Of a stretch of DNA of 6,865 bases, positions 1 to 4,699 are shown piece after piece; within the stretch, counting starts at the first letter, position 1; each line of letters begins with the position of its first letter. The position numbers and the translations under genes were made by a program. The notes beneath the pieces are model-generated. The model saw only the letters and a program-made list of their open reading frames with translations. It did not search any database and was not told the origin of the DNA. Origin of the DNA: DATIHT01 sp035480415 (GTDB taxonomy: Bacteria > Patescibacteriota > Microgenomatia > Curtissbacterales > GWA2-41-24); NCBI GenBank assembly GCA_035480415.1, contig DATIHT010000089.1, forward strand, positions 1 through 6,865, in the 5' to 3' direction.

Positions 1-155
1 CCATCCCACTGCGCCCAGGAAAGCCAGTAATCGTAAGCTTTTGCAAAGGTAGGTGCGCCAAGCGCACCATTTGATGCAGGAGGCAATATTTTGCTTCCAA
101 AATATGTAATTACAAAAAGGCCCAGGCGCCAAAATGCAAAAATACTAAGAATCAT
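1..155 (-). CDS. Membrane glycosyltransferase, PIG-V-like (N-terminal fragment)
   Basis: Reading leftward from an ATG at 155-153 there is an open frame of 51 complete codons that runs off the window edge. The protein begins MILSIFAFWRLGLFVITYFG, a short hydrophobic segment with one Arg, as expected for a first membrane helix. A polar loop follows, ending in AYDYWLSWAQWDG at residues 40-52. A tryptophan-rich stretch with an acidic W-D-G just after the first helix is typical of PIG-V/GT-C-type polytopic mannosyl- or glycosyltransferases, where the Asp lies on the outer face near the lipid-linked sugar donor. The start overlaps the upstream O-antigen ligase-like gene by 11 bp, suggesting translational coupling and a shared role in surface polysaccharide synthesis. 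No Shine-Dalgarno motif precedes the ATG. The reading frame is certain, but the family is an inference from about 50 residues; another GT-C or GT39-like protein is possible. Confidence 0.6.
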   Translation of the reverse strand, partial: MILSIFAFWRLGLFVITYFGSKILPPASNGALGAPTFAKAYDYWLSWAQWD

Positions 156-1335
156 ATGCTATTGATAATCCCAACATGAACCATAGAAAAATCATGATTT
201 GCGGGAAGAAAAGAGAGTTTACAAATTGAGAGTGAATAATCAAAGCCAGAACGGATGCCAATGCGCCTAAATGAAGCGCACTTTTCCCTGCGCCATTTGC
301 AAATTTCTTGACCATCGAAAAAAGTAATAAGAGATAAGAAATAAGACCGATAATTCCGGTTGTTGCCGCAACCAAAAGAATACTGGAATCAACTCCCCCA
401 CCCGAATGCCCACCAAGTGGATCTTCAAAGGTGAAAAATCCTTCTCTTTCCTGCGCATAACGATAGGTATTAAAACCTACGCCAAACACCGGATATTTTT
501 GAAAAATAACAAGCGCTTTTTGCCAACTTTCGATTCTGGCTTGCGATGTTTCATCGACGGCAAAAGCACCCATGATTCTAACCCTTACCTGGGGAATTAC
601 CAAATAAGACATAAAAGAAATCATGAGAAAAACTATTAATAATTTCGGTGATTTTAAAAGGCCAATTGCCGAAAGTGCTGCAAGTGCTGCCAGATAAGAA
701 CTTCTGGAGAAAGTTAAGACAATCCCGGTGAATAAAATGAGAGACACTAAAAGATAAATTTTCTTTGTAGTTTTTAAAAAGAGACTCAGGGAAAGTGCCA
801 GAGGAATTGTTAAAAATCCGCCGGAAAAATTAGGGTCCAGGAAAGTGGACACAATTCGGGATTGATGAGGATCCCAACCGTATGCGGAAAGAAATGTGAG
901 ATCCGGAAAAATCAAAATCTGGAAGAATCCTATGACTGTATAAATCACACCGATTGCAAGAATCGCCTTTAGCCAGTTTTCCACCTCACCCTTTTTGATT
1001 ATGTTTGGAACGATTATGGCCAGTGAAAAGTAGAGCATGAAGCGGAGAAGGAAAAGTGAGGCACTTACAACTTCTGCAGTTGTGAAATTGTTCAAGGCAA
1101 GGATGGTAGACGCAGAAGCACTTAGAGTGAAAATTAAAGTGGGAATAACAATAGGTTTATCCAGCTTGATGGATTTTTTAATAGCAAACAGATAAATAAA
1201 GGAGGTGGCAAAAGTTATTGCCGTTGCAATATCACCAACTGTTAATATTGCAGAGCCTATTGTTGGAATTCTCACCAATTGGCCGGGAATGATAGAAAGC
1301 AGACAAAAAACTAAGAGGAGTTTTATTAAGTTCAT
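145..1335 (-). CDS. O-antigen ligase/polymerase family (Wzy_C) membrane protein
   Basis: This 396-residue, very hydrophobic protein has about ten to twelve predicted membrane segments, for example residues 3-20, 34-51, 62-80, 90-110, 122-143, 173-187, 193-209, 231-247, 316-340 and 355-392. The Wzy_C (O-antigen ligase/WaaL-like) pattern is clear. There is an Arg-containing TFSRSSYLA (208-216), preceded by RIVSTFLDPNFSGGF (160-174). A long extracytoplasmic loop begins with QARIESWQKALVIFQKYP (265-282), continues to GVGFNTYR, and ends at GGHSGGGVDSSILLVAATTG (308-327), where the family carries a conserved His. Such enzymes join or polymerise lipid-linked glycans outside the membrane; which glycan and acceptor cannot be told. 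Length and gene ends look complete. The ATG lies only 5 nt after the tRNA-Val CCA end, so no Shine-Dalgarno sequence fits, yet the first helix starts right after this Met and supports the start. The following gene overlaps its end. Confidence 0.85.
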   Translation of the reverse strand: MNLIKLLLVFCLLSIIPGQLVRIPTIGSAILTVGDIATAITFATSFIYLFAIKKSIKLDKPIVIPTLIFTLSASASTILALNNFTTAEVVSASLFLLRFMLYFSLAIIVPNIIKKGEVENWLKAILAIGVIYTVIGFFQILIFPDLTFLSAYGWDPHQSRIVSTFLDPNFSGGFLTIPLALSLSLFLKTTKKIYLLVSLILFTGIVLTFSRSSYLAALAALSAIGLLKSPKLLIVFLMISFMSYLVIPQVRVRIMGAFAVDETSQARIESWQKALVIFQKYPVFGVGFNTYRYAQEREGFFTFEDPLGGHSGGGVDSSILLVAATTGIIGLISYLLLLFSMVKKFANGAGKSALHLGALASVLALIIHSQFVNSLFFPQIMIFLWFMLGLSIAYDS

Positions 1336-1340
1336 TTTTC

Positions 1341-1416
1341 TGGTGGACCCGACAGGGTTCGAACCTGTGGCCTTTACAATGTGAATGTAACGCTCTACCA
1401 GCTGAGCTACGGATCC
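1341..1416 (-). tRNA. tRNA-Val (anticodon CAC)
   Basis: The reverse complement folds as a canonical 76-nt tRNA. The acceptor stem GGATCCG pairs with CGGGTCC (one T-G wobble). The D arm is GCTC-AGCTGGTA-GAGC with G18 and G19. The anticodon stem TTACA/TGTAA encloses the loop TTCACAT, giving anticodon CAC (reads GUG, Val). The variable loop has 5 nt, the T arm is ACAGG-TTCGAAC-CCTGT, the discriminator is A73 and the 3' CCA is encoded. It heads a minus-strand unit in which the O-antigen ligase-like gene begins 5 nt after CCA, so the two are very probably cotranscribed and separated by tRNA 3' processing. Confidence 0.97.
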
Positions 1417-1428
1417 TTACTTTTTTGA

Positions 1429-1434
1429 ATTTTA
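1429..1434 (-). promoter_or_regulatory. Extended -10 box of the tRNA-Val / O-antigen ligase unit
   Basis: On the minus strand TGCTAAAAT forms an extended -10 element (TG-N-TAAAAT), with TAAAAT at 1434-1429. It would start transcription near 1422, about 6 nt before the tRNA 5' end, leaving a very short leader for RNase P to remove. No good -35 box is seen at 16-18 bp, which is tolerable for an extended -10 promoter. It shares its short upstream region with the divergent lepB promoter. Confidence 0.55.
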
Positions 1435-1447
1435 GCATAATTGCCGT

Positions 1448-1477
1448 TTGTTGAACTTGTAAATATTTTGCTAGAAT
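1448..1477 (+). promoter_or_regulatory. lepB promoter with extended -10, giving a leaderless mRNA
   Basis: An extended -10 element TGCTAGAAT ends at 1477 (TAGAAT at 1472-1477). Candidate -35 boxes are TTGTTG at 1448-1453 (18-bp spacer) and TTGAAC at 1451-1456 (15-bp spacer). The lepB ATG begins at 1484, only 6 bp after the -10 box, exactly where transcription would be expected to start. The mRNA should therefore begin at or within a base or two of the start codon, with no 5' untranslated region. Confidence 0.65.
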
Positions 1478-1483
1478 ATTCTA
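1472..1483. repeat. 12-bp perfect palindrome over the lepB -10/start site
   Basis: TAGAATATTCTA is its own reverse complement and lies between the extended -10 TG and the lepB ATG. It includes the -10 box itself. It could be a dimeric repressor site, or simply a by-product of AT-rich promoter sequence. Confidence 0.5.
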
Positions 1484-2059
1484 ATGAACATCCGCGAGAC
1501 TCTTATTTCTGCATTTAAAGAAATCACCCAAACGGCTTTAATCTCTTTGGCAATTTTTTTCTTCGTTTACACTTTTTTGGTCCAACCACATAGAGTGAAA
1601 GGTGATTCTATGTTTCCAAACTTTAAAGACGGCGAGCTGCTTCTAACCGAAAAGGTAACGTATCGAATATATAAACCGCAGCGAGGCGATGTGATTGTGT
1701 TTCAGGCACCCCACGCCAGTGTAGATTATATTAAGCGCGTAATTGGCTTGCCGGGTGAAACAGTCAAAGTGCAGGACGGCACGGTTTTTATAGGAGACCA
1801 GGAACTGAAGGAGCCTTACGAAACACAAAAAACGCAAGGCAGTGAAACTCTAACGCTGGGAGTCGACGAATACTTTGTTTTGGGGGACAATCGTGGTGCC
1901 TCTTCAGATTCCAGGGCTTTTGGGCCAATTAAAAGAAGTTCTTTTAAAGGAAAGGTTTGGCTTGTTTACTGGCCGATTGTAAAATCCAGTATTGCTGGCG
2001 GTTTTCGCAGAATTTCAGGAGTTCACTACAGCGTCGCGGATTCTTTTAATGACCGATGA
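1484..2059 (+). CDS. lepB: Signal peptidase I
   Basis: This 191-residue type I signal peptidase cleaves signal peptides from exported preproteins at the outer face of the membrane. A single N-terminal membrane anchor (about 13-33) is followed by the catalytic domain. The nucleophile Ser42 lies in GDSMFPNF (40-47). The general base Lys84 lies in DYIKRVIGLPGE (81-92). The structural box GDNRGASSDSRAFGP (134-148) and the final VWLVYWP (158-164) are all present, so the Ser-Lys dyad is intact. Length is normal for a minimal single-anchor enzyme. ATG 1484 is the only sensible start, because the next Met is within the active-site motif, and it coincides with the predicted transcription start, so the mRNA is probably leaderless. 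The last 15 codons, including the stop, overlap the 3' end of the convergent parB gene. The C-terminal tail after about residue 166 is weakly conserved in the family. Confidence 0.96.
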   Translation: MNIRETLISAFKEITQTALISLAIFFFVYTFLVQPHRVKGDSMFPNFKDGELLLTEKVTYRIYKPQRGDVIVFQAPHASVDYIKRVIGLPGETVKVQDGTVFIGDQELKEPYETQKTQGSETLTLGVDEYFVLGDNRGASSDSRAFGPIKRSSFKGKVWLVYWPIVKSSIAGGFRRISGVHYSVADSFNDR

Positions 2060-2845
2060 GGTTGCCATAACATCCCCTTTTGCTACAACAAAAAGTTTCG
2101 ATTCGACCCTTGAGTGAGTAATTTTAATAGTGACTTTTACGTCATCCTGACTTAATTTTGCAGAAAGATCTTTTTCATACTGGTCAAGTTCTTCATTTTG
2201 CAATCGAAGTGCCGGTTTTTGCTGTTTTGGCACAATGTTTTCTCTGGAGCGCATTTTTCTGGTTAATTCCTCTGCACCGCGAACCGAGAGGTTGTCTGAA
2301 AGGATAATTTTATACGCTTCAATGATAAGATGAGGATCCTCCAGAGACGCCAGTGCTCTGGCATGACCTTCTGAAGTGGCACCAGACGCGAGTGCGTCTT
2401 TTAGAGCATCAGGCAGAGATAGCAGTCTTAGCGAGTTGGAAACGTAAGGTGCACTTTTGCCAACTTTAATTGCGATTTCTCCGCTTGATAGACCAAATTC
2501 GTCCATTAATCTTTTAAATGCCTGGGCTCGCTCCAGCGGATTCAAGTCGACACGCTGAACGTTTTCGATAATGGCCATTTCGAGCATGCCTTGAGGAGTA
2601 GTTTCTTTAATAATTACAGGCACCTTTGGCAGGCCTGAGATTTTGCTGGCTCTCCAGCGCCTTTCACCTGCGATTATTTGGTACCCGGCCGGAGTTTTGG
2701 CAACAACAATTGGCTCCAGAACACCGTTTTCGCGGATTGAGTCAACAAGTTCCACTAGCGAGTCGGGGGTTATAAGACCACGAGGCTGCAGAGGATTGGG
2801 TTGCAGCATGTCTATGTCAATTTCGAATATCTGTGTTTCTTCCAT
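2015..2845 (-). CDS. parB: ParB/Spo0J-family chromosome partition protein
   Basis: ParB is a CTP-dependent DNA clamp that loads at parS sites near the origin and acts with the ParA ATPase in chromosome segregation. With the ATG at 2845 the protein has 276 residues. The N-terminal ParB/Srx-fold domain (about 6-110) has NPLQPR (17-22), the CTP-binding GERRWRA (60-66) and ENVQR (94-98). The central helix-turn-helix domain has SSGEIAIKVGKSAPYVSNSL (120-139) and SEGHARAL (158-165). A charged linker (about 195-235) leads to a C-terminal dimerisation domain (about 236-276). A longer frame starting with GTG at 2881 exists, but its added codons lie inside a near-consensus promoter (-35 at 2886-2891, -10 at 2863-2868), so the ATG is preferred. 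The predicted 5' leader is only about 10 nt with no SD. The end overlaps lepB tail to tail. No parA is visible nearby. Confidence 0.95.
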   Translation of the reverse strand: MEETQIFEIDIDMLQPNPLQPRGLITPDSLVELVDSIRENGVLEPIVVAKTPAGYQIIAGERRWRASKISGLPKVPVIIKETTPQGMLEMAIIENVQRVDLNPLERAQAFKRLMDEFGLSSGEIAIKVGKSAPYVSNSLRLLSLPDALKDALASGATSEGHARALASLEDPHLIIEAYKIILSDNLSVRGAEELTRKMRSRENIVPKQQKPALRLQNEELDQYEKDLSAKLSQDDVKVTIKITHSRVESKLFVVAKGDVMATSSVIKRIRDAVVNS

Positions 2846-2862
2846 TTTTGTTGTTACACCTG

Positions 2863-2891
2863 ATTCTAAACAGCTTTTCACGGACTGTCAA
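2863..2891 (-). promoter_or_regulatory. Sigma70-type promoter of parB
   Basis: On the minus strand a perfect -35 TTGACA (2891-2886) is followed by a 17-bp spacer and TAGAAT (2868-2863). This is the best promoter in the window. Transcription would start near 2856, about 10 nt before the parB ATG at 2845. The short leader is A-rich and has no Shine-Dalgarno motif. Confidence 0.8.
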
Positions 2892-2947
2892 GCACCTTTT
2901 ATTTACCTTAAAGACTACTTTGATATAGTTATTGGGGTTTTGAGGAC

Positions 2948-3196
2948 TTACTTTATAATGTCAACAAACTTTTTGCCTAGTTTTTGTCTGAATTTAACAA
3001 TACCCGATGTTATTGCAAAGATTGTGTGATCCCTGCCAAGCATTGTGCCAATACCAGGATTAAGCCTGGTTCCACGCTGGCGCACGATAATATTACCTGG
3101 CGAAACGATTTGACCGCCAAAGATTTTTACGCCAAGTCTTTTCCCTGCAGAATCTCGATTTTTGGCGGTTGAACCGCCTGCTTTTTTGTGTGCCAT
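2948..3196 (-). CDS. rpmA: 50S ribosomal protein L27
   Basis: This 82-residue L27 sits near the peptidyl transferase centre, where its N-terminal tail reaches toward the tRNA ends. The family signature is plain: MAHKKAGGSTAKNRDS (1-16), KRLGVKIFGGQIV (19-31), GNIIVRQRGTRLNPG (34-48) and LGRDHTIFAI (53-62). The protein begins directly with the mature AHKKAGG sequence, so it lacks the cleavable N-terminal extension seen in Firmicutes, and no Prp-type protease gene lies between it and rplU. Its ATG follows the rplU stop by 3 nt with no SD, indicating cotranscription and probably reinitiation. Only 51 bp separate its stop from the first codon of the longer parB frame's promoter region, and no terminator hairpin is seen there. 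Confidence 0.97.
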   Translation of the reverse strand: MAHKKAGGSTAKNRDSAGKRLGVKIFGGQIVSPGNIIVRQRGTRLNPGIGTMLGRDHTIFAITSGIVKFRQKLGKKFVDIIK

Positions 3197-3199
3197 TTT

Positions 3200-3508
3200 T
3201 TAGTTGATTATTTTTTCTATTAAAACTTTGGTCTTTTGGTGCCTGTGTCCGGTTGTTCTTGTGTATTTAGACTTTGGCTTAAATTTTACTACTCTTATTT
3301 TTTTGTCTTTGTATGTTTCAATAATTTTTGCACTAACCTTTGCTTTGTCTACTGTGGGAGTGCCCAGAAAAACTTTATCCCCACCAAGTGCCAGCACCTG
3401 GTCAAAGGAAATTTTGGCATCTTTTTCACCGTCTAATTTTTCGACGCTGATTATTTGCCCTTCTTCTACTTTATATTGTTTTCCGCCTGTTTTAATTATG
3501 GCCCACAT
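3200..3508 (-). CDS. rplU: 50S ribosomal protein L21
   Basis: This 102-residue L21 is a large-subunit protein that binds 23S rRNA. The start MWAIIKTGGKQYKVEEGQ (1-18) matches the usual L21 opening, with Trp at position 2 where Tyr is common. The central LGTPTVDKAKVSAKII (48-63) and the C-terminal KIRVVKFKPKSKYTRTTGHR (70-89) with HQKTKVLIEKI are typical. Length is normal. The gene forms a two-gene unit with rpmA (3-nt gap), the usual bacterial arrangement. An extended -10 promoter ends 7 nt before the ATG, implying a leaderless transcript, and its -35 box reaches into the end of rodA, which lies 33 bp upstream. Confidence 0.97.
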   Translation of the reverse strand: MWAIIKTGGKQYKVEEGQIISVEKLDGEKDAKISFDQVLALGGDKVFLGTPTVDKAKVSAKIIETYKDKKIRVVKFKPKSKYTRTTGHRHQKTKVLIEKIIN

Positions 3509-3515
3509 TTGTGAA

Positions 3516-3545
3516 ATTTTAACACTCTGAGGCTGCCGTGTTCAA
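3516..3545 (-). promoter_or_regulatory. rplU-rpmA promoter with extended -10, probably leaderless
   Basis: On the minus strand TTGAAC (3545-3540) is followed by an 18-bp spacer and the extended -10 TGTTAAAAT, with TAAAAT at 3521-3516. Only 7 bp separate the -10 box from the rplU ATG at 3508, so transcription should begin at or next to the A of the start codon. The -35 box overlaps the last codons and stop of rodA (stop at 3544-3542). Confidence 0.65.
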
Positions 3546-4597
3546 GCTTCAAGGTTATAGTTGGGTTTTTTAACAGCAAAAAGAATCCCGAGCAAGAGAA
3601 GATTAGCAACTAAGGATGACCCTCCATAAGAAACCAGGGGCAGTGTAATACCTGTAACTGGAATAATACCCATGTTCATGCCAACATTTACGGTAAATTG
3701 ATAGATAAAAAGGCCGAGTATGCCAACAGTTGTTAATTGACCAAAGCGATCGGTGGAATTAAGAACTTTTGTAATTCTTCTAATTAAAATTACAAAGATG
3801 ATTATTACGAGCCCCGCACCTACAAAACCCAACTGTTCGGCGATGGAGGCAAAAATAAAATCGCTTTCTGATTCCGGTAAAAAGTTAAGTTGAGATTGCG
3901 AGCCCCTACCAAGTCCCCTGCCGAAAAGCTGGCCTGCGCCGACTGCTATTTTGGATTGTAATATGTTGTATCCGGAACCGAGTGGGTCCTTTGACGGATC
4001 TACAAAAGTTTCGATTCGTTGTTTTTGATACGGGGCTAAAATTTCAAAAGAGATTGTTGCAGTCAAAATAGCAAGCAGAAAAAGAGCAAGTATGTGATCT
4101 TTTTTCATCCCAGCCGCAAAAGCAACAGTTAGCCAAATTGCTAAAATTGCAGCAGCGCTACCAATATCCGGTTCAACTAAGATCAGAAGGAAGGCCGGTG
4201 AAATTAAAAGTAGACTTGCAATTAGATTTGTAACTTTTGCAGCAGATCTTTTTGTAAAAAATAGGGCAAGAGTTAAAATACTACCAACTTTGGCAACTTC
4301 AGAAGGCTGAAAGCGAAAAATACCGAAATCTATCCACCTAACAGAACCTCTAATTGCTTCGCCTGCAAGATAAACGACAATTAGGGCCACAATAGACACT
4401 AGATATACAGGGAGGGCAAAACTTTTGATGGTACGAAAATAAAATTGGCTGACAATTAACATTAAAAGAATTCCAAAAAACCAAAATATTAATTGGCTTG
4501 TTGCAAGACTTTTGTTGGCTGCATAGATTGTGGATATTGAAATTGCCCCAAGTGCGAGTGCGAGTGCAATTAGGAGTTTGTCGATTTTTGTGGTCAT
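3542..4597 (-). CDS. rodA: RodA-type SEDS peptidoglycan glycosyltransferase
   Basis: SEDS proteins polymerise lipid II into glycan strands at the membrane, with a class B penicillin-binding protein supplying the crosslinking; no such partner is in this window. From the ATG at 4597 the protein has 351 residues and about ten membrane segments. Family motifs are RGSVRWIDFGIFRFQPSEVAK (83-103, first part RGSVRWI), EPDIGSA (142-148), GRGLGRGSQSQLNFLPESES (226-245) and PVTGITLPLVSYGGSS (313-328). The G-Q-S-x-L-N-F-L-P-E wording is RodA-like rather than FtsW-like. Asp246 in SDFIF is at the position of the conserved catalytic Asp, where the usual preceding H-T is E-S here. A TTG start 20 codons upstream stays open but would code through the hairpins of the spacer and adds no family sequence, so it is not preferred. 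Confidence 0.93.
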   Translation of the reverse strand: MTTKIDKLLIALALALGAISISTIYAANKSLATSQLIFWFFGILLMLIVSQFYFRTIKSFALPVYLVSIVALIVVYLAGEAIRGSVRWIDFGIFRFQPSEVAKVGSILTLALFFTKRSAAKVTNLIASLLLISPAFLLILVEPDIGSAAAILAIWLTVAFAAGMKKDHILALFLLAILTATISFEILAPYQKQRIETFVDPSKDPLGSGYNILQSKIAVGAGQLFGRGLGRGSQSQLNFLPESESDFIFASIAEQLGFVGAGLVIIIFVILIRRITKVLNSTDRFGQLTTVGILGLFIYQFTVNVGMNMGIIPVTGITLPLVSYGGSSLVANLLLLGILFAVKKPNYNLEA

Positions 4598-4619
4598 TTT
4601 CTCGAGGAACGTCCTCTCC
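4598..4619 (-). promoter_or_regulatory. rodA translation start region with masked SD-like sequence
   Basis: The minus strand carries GGAGAGGA at 4619-4612, the only SD-like sequence found before a gene in this window. It ends 14 nt before the rodA ATG, farther than usual. Five of its bases (GAGGA, 4616-4612) pair perfectly with TCCTC at 4608-4604 across a 3-nt loop. When folded, the SD-like stretch is hidden but the stem ends only 6 nt from the ATG. A regulatory role is an inference. Confidence 0.4.
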
Positions 4620-4627
4620 GATGCCAA

Positions 4628-4646
4628 CTCGAGGACGCACCTCGAG
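4628..4646 (-). other. 7-bp perfect hairpin in the rodA leader
   Basis: CTCGAGG (4628-4634) is the exact reverse complement of CCTCGAG (4640-4646) across a 5-nt loop, so transcript from either strand would form a GC-rich hairpin. It has no following T-run in the direction of rodA transcription and so is not a classical intrinsic terminator. Confidence 0.7.
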
Positions 4647-4649
4647 CTG

Positions 4650-4699
4650 AATTTCAAGGTGCGACCTTATCACGAAGTGATTGGTCGTTCCTTGAATTT
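4650..4699 (-). other. Long interrupted hairpin just after ileS
   Basis: Paired blocks are 4653-4659 with 4690-4696 (7 bp), 4662-4666 with 4683-4687 (5 bp) and 4669-4673 with 4677-4681 (5 bp, 3-nt loop), separated by small internal loops. Two further pairs beyond a mismatch reach the ileS stop codon. It may stabilise the ileS 3' end or serve as a weak terminator or processing site. On the minus strand no U-tract follows; four Ts follow only in the plus direction. Confidence 0.65.

Larger units (their letters stand above)
4602..4699. repeat. Array of four near-palindromic 13-mers in the ileS-rodA spacer
   Basis: The spacer between ileS and rodA is built from four related units of the form RAGG-NNCG-type core-CCTY. 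On the plus strand they are GAGGAACGTCCTC (4604-4616), GAGGACGCACCTC (4631-4643), AAGGTGCGACCTT (4656-4668) and GGTCGTTCCTT (4683-4693, inverted). Each unit is close to self-complementary. Units also pair with each other: 4631-4643 with 4656-4668 (11 of 13 positions including one wobble) and 4603-4614 with 4683-4694 (11 of 12 including one wobble). Local hairpins and a long-range fold are therefore mutually exclusive alternatives. No U-tract follows on the minus strand. Confidence 0.75.

Noticed and set aside
406..639. Plus-strand open frame opposite the O-antigen ligase-like gene
   Set aside because: The minus-strand frame carries the full family pattern; the plus frame has no recognisable motif or promoter.
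2846..2881. 12-codon extension of parB from a GTG
   Set aside because: The codons overlap the -10 box and spacer of a near-consensus promoter, so they would not be on the mRNA made from it.
2873..2892. parS-like site in the parB promoter (TTTTCACG resembles a parS half-site)
   Set aside because: Only one half matches; the other half has no CGTGAAA-type sequence, so there is no palindrome.
2892..2947. Terminator or small RNA between rpmA and parB
   Set aside because: No stable hairpin or T-run was found; the stretch holds only AT-rich sequence upstream of the parB -35 box.
3204..3530. Plus-strand open frames opposite rplU
   Set aside because: They are antisense to a clear ribosomal protein gene, have no family features, and are explained by the A-rich lysine codons of rplU.
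4598..4657. 20-codon N-terminal extension of rodA from a TTG at 4657
   Set aside because: It codes through two hairpins, adds charged non-family sequence, and the first membrane helix follows directly after the ATG at 4597.
4650..4699. Intrinsic terminator after ileS
   Set aside because: The stem is long, but no U-tract follows it on the minus strand; the only T-run is in the plus direction, where no gene ends.
4598..4699. T-box riboswitch, suggested by closeness to ileS
   Set aside because: It lies downstream of ileS, and no T-box antiterminator motif or specifier loop could be recognised.
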